A stretch of DNA of 64,000 nucleotides, taken from assembly GCF_003952465.1 (NCBI RefSeq), contig NZ_CP034448.1, positions 2,395,001-2,459,000 on the forward strand, read 5' to 3'. The notes below the pieces were generated by a model. That model was not told the origin of the DNA and searched no databases. It saw nothing but the letters and a program-made list of their open reading frames with translations. The DNA is from Mesorhizobium sp. M1B.F.Ca.ET.045.04.1.1. GTDB taxonomy: Bacteria > Pseudomonadota > Alphaproteobacteria > Rhizobiales > Rhizobiaceae. Positions 27,859 through 40,560 of this stretch are shown here, piece after piece. Every line of letters starts with the position of its first letter. The stretch's first letter is position 1. The translations under genes and the position numbers were made by a program.

Positions 27859-28815
27859 TCAAATGGCGTCGCCGGTTCCGGGAATGAAAGCATCGAAGGC
27901 CGCGAGGAACTGCTCGCGGTAAAGATCCTTCTCCTGCAGGATCTCATGATGCGCGCCGTCGATCATCAGGAGCGAGCCGACGCGGAGCCGCCTGGCATAG
28001 GATTCCACGGCCTTGGTCGAGACGACCTGGTCGGCGCCGGCGGCGACAATGAGCATCGGCACCTGGATCCCGGCCATGAAGTCGGGATCGCTGATCGCAT
28101 CGGAAGCCTCGGCGGCGGCTTTCAGCCAACGGATGGTCGGGCCGCCGAGCGCCAGCTGCGGCCAGGCCTTGTAGATGCCGGTATTACGCCGGTAGCGCTC
28201 AGGATCCGAAGTCACCTTGTTGGTTTCGAAGGGCGTCGGCAATTTCGGGCGCGGCCCCAGGGCGGCATAAAGCCAGCCGAGGCCCAGAGCGCAAAACACC
28301 GCACAGACGCGCCGTACAGCGGTTATCGAAACCGGCAAGTCGGGCACGGCCAGGAAGGGCGCGATCAGCACCATGCGCCGCACCCGGTTGACCATCGACG
28401 GTGAAGCCAGCAGCGCGATCACCGCCCCGGTCGAATGGGCGAGGATGTAATAGGGGCCGCGGCAATCCGGCAGCACGATCTCCCCGAAGAACTGCTCGAG
28501 ATCGCGGGTGTAGTCGCGGAAGCTGCGGACATAGCCGCGCTGGGGATCGCGCAGCAGGCGGCTGGAACCGCCCTGGCCGCGCCAGTCGAGGACTGCGACG
28601 CTGAAGCCCCGGTCGGCGAGGTTGCGGATGGTCTCGAAATATTTCTCGATGCACTCGTTGCGGCCGGTCAGCAGCACCACCGTGCCCTGCAGCGGGCGGG
28701 CGACCGCGCCGAAGACGCCATAGCGGATCTTCTTGCCGTCGTGGGTGGTGAAAAAGCCGCCGGCGGCATTTTCGGGCTGCGGATTGCCCTCGGTCTGGTG
28801 GAAAAGGTCCGTCAT
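27859..28815 (-). CDS. alpha/beta hydrolase, lysophospholipase-like
   Basis: This 318-residue protein has an alpha/beta-hydrolase fold. The oxyanion strand is VVLLTGRNECIEKY, the nucleophile elbow is ILAHSTGAV near residue 117, the acidic residue is probably in VAAGADQVVS, and the His is in DGAHHEIL near the end. The pattern is that of PldB-like lysophospholipases and monoglyceride lipases, which remove an acyl chain from lysophospholipids or glycerides. The ATG at 28815 fits the conserved N-terminus; the frame upstream to 29229 is non-homologous. No signal peptide is visible. The substrate is not proven. Confidence 0.83.
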   Translation of the reverse strand: MTDLFHQTEGNPQPENAAGGFFTTHDGKKIRYGVFGAVARPLQGTVVLLTGRNECIEKYFETIRNLADRGFSVAVLDWRGQGGSSRLLRDPQRGYVRSFRDYTRDLEQFFGEIVLPDCRGPYYILAHSTGAVIALLASPSMVNRVRRMVLIAPFLAVPDLPVSITAVRRVCAVFCALGLGWLYAALGPRPKLPTPFETNKVTSDPERYRRNTGIYKAWPQLALGGPTIRWLKAAAEASDAISDPDFMAGIQVPMLIVAAGADQVVSTKAVESYARRLRVGSLLMIDGAHHEILQEKDLYREQFLAAFDAFIPGTGDAI

Positions 28816-28917
28816 TCGGCGCTTCGTTGATTGTTCATTGCCCGAACGGGCCAGGCGTTGCCATGGTGATAGACGGCCATGCGCCAAAAGCAAAGGCGTT
28901 GCTGGGCCGAACGGGGA

Positions 28918-28950
28918 AGGCCGGAAGCGCCTGCGGCGCGCTTCCGGCCT
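28918..28950. other. 13-bp perfect hairpin in a gene-free stretch
   Basis: AGGCCGGAAGCGC (28918-28930) pairs perfectly with GCGCTTCCGGCCT (28938-28950) around a 7-nt loop. It lies in the gap 28816-29135 between the divergent hydrolase and the hsp20 promoter. Neither strand has a T run after it. It could be a repeat or part of an unannotated RNA. I see nothing else in this gap. Confidence 0.5.
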
Positions 28951-29135
28951 CTGTCGATCCGGGAGGAAGGGACGTTGCACCCGGTTCGGCCTCGTCGCGG
29001 CGCCCTGATCGAGGCACCGCATGTCCGCATTGTCGGCAGTAGCTTGGCGCCGCGTGGCTGAACGGATGCCGAAGCCGCGGTTCATCTGGCGTTCATCGGG
29101 CGCAAAGATCGCAGGGAAGTTGATCGCGCAAAGTT

Positions 29136-29164
29136 CTTGAAATGGGCTTTTGCGCTTCCCAAAT
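29136..29164 (+). promoter_or_regulatory. RpoH (sigma-32)-type heat-shock promoter for hsp20
   Basis: CTTGAA at 29136-29141 and CCCAAAT at 29158-29164 are separated by 16 bp. This resembles alphaproteobacterial RpoH promoters (CTTGAA, then a C-rich -10). The start site would be near 29172, leaving a leader of about 100 nt before hsp20. Confidence 0.6.
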
Positions 29165-29171
29165 GGAGATT

Positions 29172-29271
29172 GCGGCCGCCGATGTCGGGGCCGCTGGCCT
29201 ATCCGGGACGCCTTTCGAGGGTTTCGCACCGGGTCACACGCAAACCATGTTGCTCAACAGGAGAACACACC
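29172..29271 (+). promoter_or_regulatory. ROSE-like RNA thermometer candidate in hsp20 leader
   Basis: The leader can form three hairpins: GCGGCC (29172-29177) with GGCCGC (29189-29194), GGTTT-GC with GCAAACC (29220-29246, one bulged C), and a final one in which TTGCT (29250-29254) faces the ribosome-binding site AGGAG (29259-29263). TTGCT pairing imperfectly with the Shine-Dalgarno sequence next to a multi-hairpin leader is the hallmark of ROSE elements of rhizobial small heat-shock genes. The fold was built by eye. Confidence 0.5.
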
Positions 29272-29739
29272 ATGCGTCACGTTGATTTTTCCCCGCTTTA
29301 TCGTTCGACCGTCGGCTTCGACCGGCTGTTTACCATGCTCGATACCCTCGGCCAGCCCGAGAGCGTGCAGACCTATCCGCCCTACAACATCGAGCGCACC
29401 GGCGAGAACGCCTATCGCATCTCGATGGCCGTTGCCGGCTTCTCGGAAGACGAGATCTCGATCGAGGCGCACCGCAATGTGCTGACCGTCAAGGGCGAGC
29501 GCAAGGAAGAGAACAACGGCGAAGGTTCCGAGCTGCTTTATCGCGGCATTGCCTCGCGCGCCTTTGAGCGCCGCTTCCAGCTCGCCGATCACGTCGAGGT
29601 CGAGGGCGCCACGCTGAAGAACGGCCTGCTCTTCGTCGACCTCAAGCGCAACATTCCCGAGGAGCTGAAGCCGCGCAAGATCGCGATCACCTCGTCTTCG
29701 GACAAGGCCAAGCAGATCGAGGCCAAGGCCGCCGCGTAA
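29272..29739 (+). CDS. small heat-shock protein, Hsp20/IbpA family
   Basis: This encodes a 155-residue ATP-independent holdase that binds unfolding proteins in the cytoplasm. The alpha-crystallin domain spans roughly residues 38-130 (YNIERTGENAYRISMAVAGF to LFVDLKRNIPEE), with the conserved LTVKGER strand and the GLLFVDL segment. The N-terminus MRHVDFSPLYRSTVGFDRLF is that of IbpA-like class A proteins of rhizobia. The ATG at 29272 has a CAGGAGA ribosome-binding site 8 bp upstream. An RpoH-type promoter and a ROSE-like leader suggest dual heat control. A rho-independent terminator follows. Confidence 0.95.
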   Translation: MRHVDFSPLYRSTVGFDRLFTMLDTLGQPESVQTYPPYNIERTGENAYRISMAVAGFSEDEISIEAHRNVLTVKGERKEENNGEGSELLYRGIASRAFERRFQLADHVEVEGATLKNGLLFVDLKRNIPEELKPRKIAITSSSDKAKQIEAKAAA

Positions 29740-29780
29740 CCAGCGCGCTCCACATGTAAGACACGTCTCCCTCCCGAGAC

Positions 29781-29810
29781 AAAAGCGGCGTCGAAAGGCG
29801 CCGCTTTTTT
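29781..29810 (+). terminator. rho-independent terminator of hsp20
   Basis: AAAAGCGGCG (29781-29790) pairs with CGCCGCTTTT (29799-29808) around an 8-nt loop, and the T run continues to 29810, about 40 bp after the stop. Confidence 0.85.
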
Positions 29811-29874
29811 GTGCCATGGGCAACGGATCCCTTCTGGCTCTTTTGAAGCCCGCATTGTCCTCCCATGAAGGGCA

Positions 29875-30627
29875 ATGACCGATTTCTCCCTGCTGCTCAC
29901 CTCAACCATCGCCGTCACCTTCCTGCTGGCGGGGATCGTCAAGGGCGTCACCGGCATGGGGCTGCCGACGCTGGCGATGGGATTGCTGGGCACCGTCATG
30001 CCGCCGGTCACCGCCGCGTCGCTGCTCATCGTGCCGTCCTTCGTCACCAATGTCTGGCAGCTGTTCGCCGGCCCGGGCTTTGCATCGATCCTGCGACGGC
30101 TCTGGCTGATGATGGCAGGCATCGTGGTCGGCACCGTCGCCGGCTCGCGGCTGCTCGCCAGCGACAATATAACGTGGACGAACGCAGGCCTCGGCGCCGC
30201 CCTGGTTCTCTATGCCGCCTATACGTTGCTGGCGCGGCAGCCCGCCGTCCCGGCGAAGACCGAGCGCTGGTTCTCACCGTTTGTAGGCTTTCTGACCGGC
30301 CTTGTGACCGGCGGCACCGGAGTCTTCGTCGTGCCGGCCGTGCCCTACATCCAGGCGCTCGGGTTGGGCCGCGATGACCTCATCCAGGCGCTCGGCCTTT
30401 CCTTCACGGTGTCCACCATTGCGCTGGCGCTGGGCCTGGCCTCGCATGGCGCGTTCGAGGTCGGACATCTGGCGATGTCCTCGCTGGCCGTGCTGCCGGC
30501 CTTGCTCGGCATGTGGCTCGGGCAGGTTCTCAGACAGCGGATCAGCCCGGCGGCATTCCGCCGCTGGTTCCTGATCTTCCTGATCCTGCTTGGCTTCGAG
30601 CTGCTTGTGCGGCCTTTCCTGGCCTGA
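29875..30627 (+). CDS. TauE/SafE-family membrane transporter
   Basis: This 250-residue integral membrane protein has about eight helices. It starts TSTIAVTFLLAGIVKGVTGMGLP, the usual first repeat of TauE/SafE proteins, and the second repeat has FLTGLVTGGTGVFVVPAVPYIQALG. Members are proposed to export sulfite, sulfoacetate or related organic anions, though most are uncharacterised. The ATG is at 29875. Its stop directly abuts the stop of the convergent threonine aldolase gene, with no intergenic base. No sulfonate genes are nearby, so the substrate is unknown. Confidence 0.85.
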   Translation: MTDFSLLLTSTIAVTFLLAGIVKGVTGMGLPTLAMGLLGTVMPPVTAASLLIVPSFVTNVWQLFAGPGFASILRRLWLMMAGIVVGTVAGSRLLASDNITWTNAGLGAALVLYAAYTLLARQPAVPAKTERWFSPFVGFLTGLVTGGTGVFVVPAVPYIQALGLGRDDLIQALGLSFTVSTIALALGLASHGAFEVGHLAMSSLAVLPALLGMWLGQVLRQRISPAAFRRWFLIFLILLGFELLVRPFLA

Positions 30628-31680
30628 TCATTCGGAGAGCAGTAGACCGAGGCGGTCAATCTCTTCCGCCGTCGTCGCGAAGCTGGCGACGAAGCGGTAG
30701 ATCGCTTCATTGTCGCCGAGATGGCCGTCAAAACCCTGCGGCACGCCCCATTCGTAGAATTTGCCGCCGGCGGCCTGCAGCTTTTCGGCAGTGCCGCGGT
30801 CGAGGATCGCGAACACTTCGTTGGCCTGCGGCAGCCAGGCGAGCCTGCCCGCCGGCGCGTCCTCGATGGTCTCGGCCAGATGTGCCGCCATCGCATTGGC
30901 GTGGTGCGCCATCCTCAGCCACAGCTCGTCGTTGAGATAGGCCTCGAACTGGGCCGAGATGAAGCGCGCCTTGGAAAAGGTCTGCCCTGCACGCTGGCGA
31001 AGCAGGCGCAGATCCCGGCCGACTTCCGGGTTGAAGATCACCACCGCGTCGGCCATCCAGCAGCCGTTTTTGGTGGCGCCGAAGGAGATGAGATCGACGC
31101 CGCTTTTCCAGGTCATTTCAGCAGGGGTCACGCCGGTCGCCGCGATCGCATTTGCGAAGCGCGCGCCGTCCATATGCAGCGGCAGTCTATGGCGGCGGCT
31201 GACCTCGGCAATCGCCTTGACGTCGCCGACAGTGTAGACGGTGCCCACTTCCGTAGCCTGGGTGATCGTCACCGCCATCGGCTGGCCGGCCGGCGCAAGG
31301 TCTTGCGAATAGCGTTTGATGGCCCTGTCCAGAGCCTGCGGGTTGATGCGTCCCAAGGGGCCTTGGACCGGCGCCATGCGCGCGCCGCCGGTATAGAAAC
31401 CCGCCGCGCCGAATTCATCGACATTCATATGCGCTTCGGAATGGCAAAGAGCGATACCGCCGATGCGGTTCAACGCCGCCATCGAGAGTGCATTCGCCGC
31501 CGTGCCGGTCGCGACAAAGAACACTTGAACGTCCCGCTCGAAGATCTCGCTGAAGCGGCGGTAGACGGCCCGGTCCAGGTCGCCGTCGCCGTAGGCGGTC
31601 GCGATGCCGGCCGCGTGCCGGGAAAGATTGGCCGAAATGTCGGGATGGACGCCCGCCCAGTTGTCGGATGCAAAGAACAT
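30628..31680 (-). CDS. ltaE: low-specificity L-threonine aldolase
   Basis: This 350-residue PLP enzyme of the fold-type I threonine aldolase family splits threonine or allo-threonine to glycine and acetaldehyde. The N-terminus FFASDNWAGVHPDI and the motif ATGTAANALSM precede HMDGARFANAI, and SFGATKNGC carries the PLP-binding Lys. The length is typical. The start is the ATG at 31680, since the upstream frame (to 32115) crosses a regulatory region. It faces the TauE/SafE gene and is divergent from gltB across 493 bp. The symbol follows the family; beta-hydroxyaspartate-type activity is also possible. Confidence 0.87.
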   Translation of the reverse strand: MFFASDNWAGVHPDISANLSRHAAGIATAYGDGDLDRAVYRRFSEIFERDVQVFFVATGTAANALSMAALNRIGGIALCHSEAHMNVDEFGAAGFYTGGARMAPVQGPLGRINPQALDRAIKRYSQDLAPAGQPMAVTITQATEVGTVYTVGDVKAIAEVSRRHRLPLHMDGARFANAIAATGVTPAEMTWKSGVDLISFGATKNGCWMADAVVIFNPEVGRDLRLLRQRAGQTFSKARFISAQFEAYLNDELWLRMAHHANAMAAHLAETIEDAPAGRLAWLPQANEVFAILDRGTAEKLQAAGGKFYEWGVPQGFDGHLGDNEAIYRFVASFATTAEEIDRLGLLLSE

Positions 31681-32173
31681 CGAAAGGCTCGCAGCTGATC
31701 TGAGGAAAACGGGCGCGACTTGAACGCTTTGGCCAGCCGAGCGCAAGGGCCAAATGCCGGCAAAGCGGTGAAGCCAGCCAACGCGAAGGAGCCGAGACTG
31801 ATGCTTACGTTTCGCAAGCGCCTCACGAAATTTTGTGTCGCGGCGTGGCCAAGATTTTTGTGAATCGGTCTTGTGCGGGCTCCTGAATTCTGTCATAAAA
31901 AATTTAGGACAGTAGTGCTGTCTTATTTTGTCGCACAAAACAGGCTGGACTGGCGTATCATCGCTGCCAATCCGGCCATTGTCGCGAGCGGCGGGTAGAC
32001 GGCTCCGCTCTGGCCTGTACGATACCGGATGCGAACCGGGCGTATGGCCGCATGGTTCGGCAAGGATTTCGCGAGACGTGCAGCAAGGATGAAAGGGAAG
32101 CGTTGTGCTTCCCAAGGCAAACCAGCGCCCTAAGGGAAATCACCGCCAAGGGTGCGGAACGGAGGATAGGACG
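31681..32173. promoter_or_regulatory. ltaE-gltB divergent regulatory region with two dyads
   Basis: The 493-bp gap has an A+T-rich centre (about 31830-31945). It contains GACAG-TAGTG-CTGTC (31908-31922) followed 3 bp later by TTTTGT-CGC-ACAAAA (31926-31940), both perfect dyads and both possible operators for gltB. No reading frame in the gap looks like a real gene. No clear -35/-10 pair could be fixed. GGAGGA at 32161-32166 is the gltB ribosome-binding site. Confidence 0.45.
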
Positions 32174-36907
<4,734 letters not shown>

Positions 36908-36967
36908 GCTTCGGGAATGGCCGGGGAGACAATGCCCCGGCCGGCATCCTCACCAACAATCCTGACC

Positions 36968-37066
36968 TAGAGCGGTTTGGCTAGAACCGCCAAACCGCTC
37001 TAACTATTTGTTTTTACGCAATTCCGGACGGAAAACCGCCACGCACTTTTCCTGGAATTGCTTTAG
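36968..37066. repeat. composite palindromic repeat, copy 2 (inverted), between gltB and gltD
   Basis: Module A is a perfect 14-bp palindrome: TAGAGCGGTTTGGC (36968-36981), 7-nt loop, GCCAAACCGCTCTA (36989-37002). It is followed by TTTGTTTTT, so for gltB transcription it looks like a rho-independent terminator. Module B (37000-37061) has arms GCAATTCC and GGAATTGC and matches the reverse complement of 5807-5870 at nearly every base. Confidence 0.78.
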
Positions 37067-37158
37067 GAACCAAGGTTGCCACGGCGGCCTTATGAGGTTA
37101 ACGGGTGCGCCGACAAGCTAGGCTTTCGTGCGTGCCTTCGGACAGCAGGGACTGGACT

Positions 37159-38613
37159 ATGGGCAAGGTAACAGGCTTTCTCGAAATCGACCGGCAGGTG
37201 CACAAGTACCAGCCTGCCTCGGATCGCATCCGGCATTTCCGCGAGTTCACGCTGCCGATGTCGGACAAGGAGGTCGAGAAACAGGCCGCGCGCTGCATGG
37301 ATTGCGGCATCCCGTACTGCCATGGACCGACCGGCTGCCCGATCCACAACCAGATCCCGGACTGGAACGATCTCGTCTACAATGGCGACTGGGACAATGC
37401 GATCCGCAACCTGCATTCGACCAACAATTTCCCTGAATTCACCGGCCGCATCTGCCCTGCGCCGTGCGAGGAAGCCTGCACGCTGAATCTCGAGGACATT
37501 CCGGTCGCCATCAAGACGATCGAGCAGGCGATCGCCGACAAGGCTTATGAGACCGGCCACATCCGGCCCTATCCGCCGGAGAAGAAGACCGGCAAGCGTG
37601 TCGCCATCATCGGCTCCGGGCCGGCCGGCATGGCGGCGGCGCAGCAGCTCGGCCGCGCCGGCCATGACGTGCATGTCTATGAGCGCGAGAGCCGGCCGGG
37701 CGGACTGATGCGCTACGGCATTCCGGACTTCAAGATCGAGAAGCACTACATCGACCGCCGCATCGAGCAGATGCAGGGCGAAGGCGTGAGCTTCCATTGC
37801 GGCGTCAATGTCGGCGTCGACAAGTCTGTTGCCGAACTTCTCGCCGACCATGACTCCGTGCTCTATTGCGGCGGCTCGGAAACGCCGCGCCCGGCCAACA
37901 TTCCGGGCGATGATCTTGGCGGCGTCTATGACGCCATGCCCTATCTGGTGCAGCAGAACCGCCGCGTCGGCGGCGAGCCGATCCAGTCGGTGGCCTGGCC
38001 CTCGCACCCGATCATTGCCGGCGGTCAGCATGTCGTGGTGGTCGGCGGCGGCGACACGGCATCCGACTGCATCGGCACCGCTTTCCGGCAGGGCGCGGTG
38101 CGCGTGACGCAGCTCGACATCCGCCCGCAGCCGCCGGAGAAGGAAGACAAGCTCGCGGTCTGGCCCTACTGGGCGACCAAGATGCGCACGTCGTCCTCGC
38201 AGGCCGAGGGCGCGGAGCGCGAATTCCAGGTGGCGACGCTCGAGTTCATCGGCGAGGACGGCCAGCTGACCGGCGTCCGCTGCTGCGAGGTCGACGAGAA
38301 GCGCAAGCCGATCGCCGGCAGCGAATTCGTCATCCGCGCCGATCTCGCCTTCATCGCCATCGGTTTTGCCGGGCCGGCGAGCGACAGCGTGATGAAGGAG
38401 CTCGATGGCGAGATAAAGGTGGTCACGGACAGCCGTCGCTCGCGAAACGTCGAGGCCAACGACCGCGACTACAGGACCAGCATCGACAGGCTCTACGCGG
38501 CCGGCGACGTGCGCCGCGGCCAGTCGCTGGTGGTGTGGGCGATCCGCGAAGGCCGCCAGGCGGCGCGCTCGATCGACGAGGCGCTGATGGGGTCGACAGT
38601 GCTGCCACGCTGA
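37159..38613 (+). CDS. gltD: glutamate synthase (NADPH) small subunit
   Basis: This 484-residue flavoprotein moves electrons from NADPH through FAD and iron-sulfur clusters to GltB. The N-terminal domain has two Cys-rich motifs (CMDCGIPYCHGPTGC near residues 46-60 and CPAPCEEAC near 98-106). The FAD Rossmann motif is IIGSGPAGMAAAQQLG near 152, the NADPH motif is VVVGGGDTASDC near 297, and the end carries YAAGDVRRGQSLVVWAI. The ATG at 37159 follows GCAGGGA. The gene is separated from gltB by 251 bp holding a terminator-like palindrome, so it may have its own promoter. Confidence 0.95.
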   Translation: MGKVTGFLEIDRQVHKYQPASDRIRHFREFTLPMSDKEVEKQAARCMDCGIPYCHGPTGCPIHNQIPDWNDLVYNGDWDNAIRNLHSTNNFPEFTGRICPAPCEEACTLNLEDIPVAIKTIEQAIADKAYETGHIRPYPPEKKTGKRVAIIGSGPAGMAAAQQLGRAGHDVHVYERESRPGGLMRYGIPDFKIEKHYIDRRIEQMQGEGVSFHCGVNVGVDKSVAELLADHDSVLYCGGSETPRPANIPGDDLGGVYDAMPYLVQQNRRVGGEPIQSVAWPSHPIIAGGQHVVVVGGGDTASDCIGTAFRQGAVRVTQLDIRPQPPEKEDKLAVWPYWATKMRTSSSQAEGAEREFQVATLEFIGEDGQLTGVRCCEVDEKRKPIAGSEFVIRADLAFIAIGFAGPASDSVMKELDGEIKVVTDSRRSRNVEANDRDYRTSIDRLYAAGDVRRGQSLVVWAIREGRQAARSIDEALMGSTVLPR

Positions 38614-38687
38614 AGAGGGTCGATGTGTTCCGCAAGGCAAGATGACGCCGCTGGCCGCAAATGCTCGGGCCAGGAGCTTCGATAGTT

Positions 38688-39095
38688 CTAGCTCACCAGT
38701 AGCGCTGCCGCCCAATAGGCGCCGATGGCCATCTGGACCGCAAACGCCGAGAATCGAACCTTAACAGCGGTTGCGCTTGTCGACGTCAAATGAACAACCG
38801 ACTGCGCAATACGGGCCGCGAGGAACCAGTACGCAAGAGGATCGGTGATCGAAACGCGTGAGGTCATGATCGCCAAAGCCATAAGACTTCCGAATATGGG
38901 CAGGCCCTCGATGCAATTCGCATGAGCCCGTGCAAGTCGCTGCATAAAGGGCGACAAGCCGGCGTTGTCGGGGCTGAAACCATTTGCGGGGATCCGGCCC
39001 GTCACAACCAGATAGGTCCGCACGACTTCCATGAAAATAAGCAGGCAAAGCGCCCAAGCTGTGAACCCAATCAACGCGTAACCGGTCGCCGACAT
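38688..39095 (-). CDS. MAPEG-family membrane protein
   Basis: This 135-residue protein has four hydrophobic segments and the MAPEG layout: GFTAWALCLLIFMEVVRTYLV first, then RLARAHANCIEGLPIFGSLMALAI with the conserved RA.RAH.N..E pattern, then two C-terminal helices (YWFLAARIAQSVVHL). Eukaryotic MAPEG members conjugate glutathione or make eicosanoids; most bacterial ones have no assigned reaction. It is convergent with gltD. The codon choice looks somewhat less G+C-biased than the neighbours, so late acquisition is possible. Confidence 0.8.
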   Translation of the reverse strand: MSATGYALIGFTAWALCLLIFMEVVRTYLVVTGRIPANGFSPDNAGLSPFMQRLARAHANCIEGLPIFGSLMALAIMTSRVSITDPLAYWFLAARIAQSVVHLTSTSATAVKVRFSAFAVQMAIGAYWAAALLVS

Positions 39096-39182
39096 CTTGT
39101 CCCCCAGTCATGGCCGCAGCCATGGAATTTGCCCTTGGCGGACAATGCCATTGTTCCACCCGGTCCGGAACGCCTGCATGCC

Positions 39183-39230
39183 GCAATTCCGAACGGAAAC
39201 CGCTATGCACCTTTCCTGAGGTTGTTCTAG
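39183..39230. repeat. dispersed repeat module B, diverged copy 3
   Basis: GCAATTCCGAACGGAAACCG and the following TTTCCTGAGGTTGTTCTAG match 37018-37066 with scattered changes and a shorter central part. The right end covers the stop codon of the DUF459 gene. Confidence 0.6.
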
Positions 39231-40447
39231 CGGCTGATGGCTGTCGTCGTATCCGGCTCGGCGCCGGCCGCGGCTGCCGGTTTCGGCGGCCAGGAGAAAT
39301 CGTCGGCGCGGCCGGGCGAGGCGGCCGGCGCCTTGCCTTCTACGGCCAGCTTTTCACCCGGCAGGTTCGGATCGGCCTTGACGGGCGGCGCGGCGCCCAG
39401 CAGTTCCGTGCCGCCGTCGAGCGCGGGGTCGCTGAGCAGCATTGGCGGTGTGCGGTCGACGATGACAGGCGCCGCGGCAGGCTTCGACGCCTCGACCGGG
39501 GCGCCGGCCGGCGCGGAAACCGTGGTGATGCTTCCCGGCGCCGCCAGTCCCAGGATCTTCGCCAGCGGCTTTTCCGTGTAGAAGGCCAGCTTGCGCTTGC
39601 CGGCCCTGGTGACTTTGATGCCGTCGTCCGAGCGCAGGCGCACCGGCTGGCCGTTGATGTCGGGACCGGAGGTGACGAAGGCGCCGTTCTCGTCGACGAA
39701 GCCGTCCCAGACGTCGACGAACTCGCCGCCATGGCTCTGTGCGGCCGAATGATAGATGTCGTTGAAGGCCAGCATGTCCGAGGTCATCTTCGCCACCCGG
39801 AACGCCGGCATGCCGACCCACAGGAACGGCACCTTGGTGTCTTGAATGGCCTTGCCCAGCGCGTCGGCGCGGCGCTCATATTCCTTGGTCCAGGTCTCGG
39901 AGCGCGGCTGCTCGCGCACGTCGCCGACGCGCATCTGCTGACGGTCGTTGGAGCCGAGCATGACCACCACGACGGACGGTTTCTCCGTCTCGATCAGCGA
40001 CTTGATCTCGACCGGCCAGTTGTAGAAATCGTCGCGCACGAAGCCGGACGAGCCGTTGCTGCGCACGACGATCCTGACGGCCGGATTGTCGGCGAAGGCG
40101 TCGTCGAGACCCTCGGCCAGCCCGCCCGCCAGGAAATCGCCGACCACCAGAACGACGCGGGCGTCCGGCGCCTTCTCGACGATCGGCGTTTCCGGTTCGG
40201 CCGGCGGACGCGGCTTGGGTTTCTTCTTTGGTTTCGGCCTGGCCTTCTGGATTTCGACCGGGGGCTCGATGCGCTCGCTGCGGCGCGGGAACAGGAGGTC
40301 GCGCAGCGACCAGCCGCGGCTTTCCTCTTCCTGCGCGAAAGCTGGCGAATGGAAGGCACTGGAGCCGGCGACGGCGAGCACGGCGACAGCCAGGACGAGG
40401 ATCGGCAGGTGGCGAACGATCAGCCAGATACGCGCAACCGTAACCAA
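39227..40447 (-). CDS. DUF459 SGNH/GDSL-like periplasmic protein
   Basis: This 406-residue exported protein has a signal peptide ending AFA (about residue 38), a Lys/Pro-rich linker (KPKKKPKPRPP), then a DUF459 domain of the SGNH hydrolase fold. The block-I motif reads VVGDFLAGGL where GDS would be expected, so the usual Ser nucleophile is replaced by Phe. Block III (GSNDRQ) and a late DVWDGF are present. The C-terminal 100 residues are Ala/Pro-rich and probably disordered. The start is a TTG at 40447 behind GAGAGGTGA. It lies next to an MltB-type lytic transglycosylase, so a role in cell-wall or polysaccharide modification is likely, perhaps by binding rather than hydrolysis. Confidence 0.8.
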   Translation of the reverse strand: MVTVARIWLIVRHLPILVLAVAVLAVAGSSAFHSPAFAQEEESRGWSLRDLLFPRRSERIEPPVEIQKARPKPKKKPKPRPPAEPETPIVEKAPDARVVLVVGDFLAGGLAEGLDDAFADNPAVRIVVRSNGSSGFVRDDFYNWPVEIKSLIETEKPSVVVVMLGSNDRQQMRVGDVREQPRSETWTKEYERRADALGKAIQDTKVPFLWVGMPAFRVAKMTSDMLAFNDIYHSAAQSHGGEFVDVWDGFVDENGAFVTSGPDINGQPVRLRSDDGIKVTRAGKRKLAFYTEKPLAKILGLAAPGSITTVSAPAGAPVEASKPAAAPVIVDRTPPMLLSDPALDGGTELLGAAPPVKADPNLPGEKLAVEGKAPAASPGRADDFSWPPKPAAAAGAEPDTTTAISR

Positions 40448-40515
40448 TCACCTCTCCATTCCTTGGCGCATGACCAGCAAAACGCGGAAAATCATGCGCA
40501 AGCCGAAGCGCTACA

Positions 40516-40542
40516 GCATCCTTTCCGTCTTTGAAAGGATGC
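40516..40542. other. 10-bp hairpin between MltB-type and DUF459 genes
   Basis: GCATCCTTTC (40516-40525) pairs with GAAAGGATGC (40533-40542) around a 7-nt loop. It lies 18 bp downstream of the transglycosylase stop on the minus strand. No T run follows. It may be a terminator or a dispersed palindrome. Confidence 0.5.
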
Positions 40543-40560
40543 CTCGCGCCATGGACGGCT

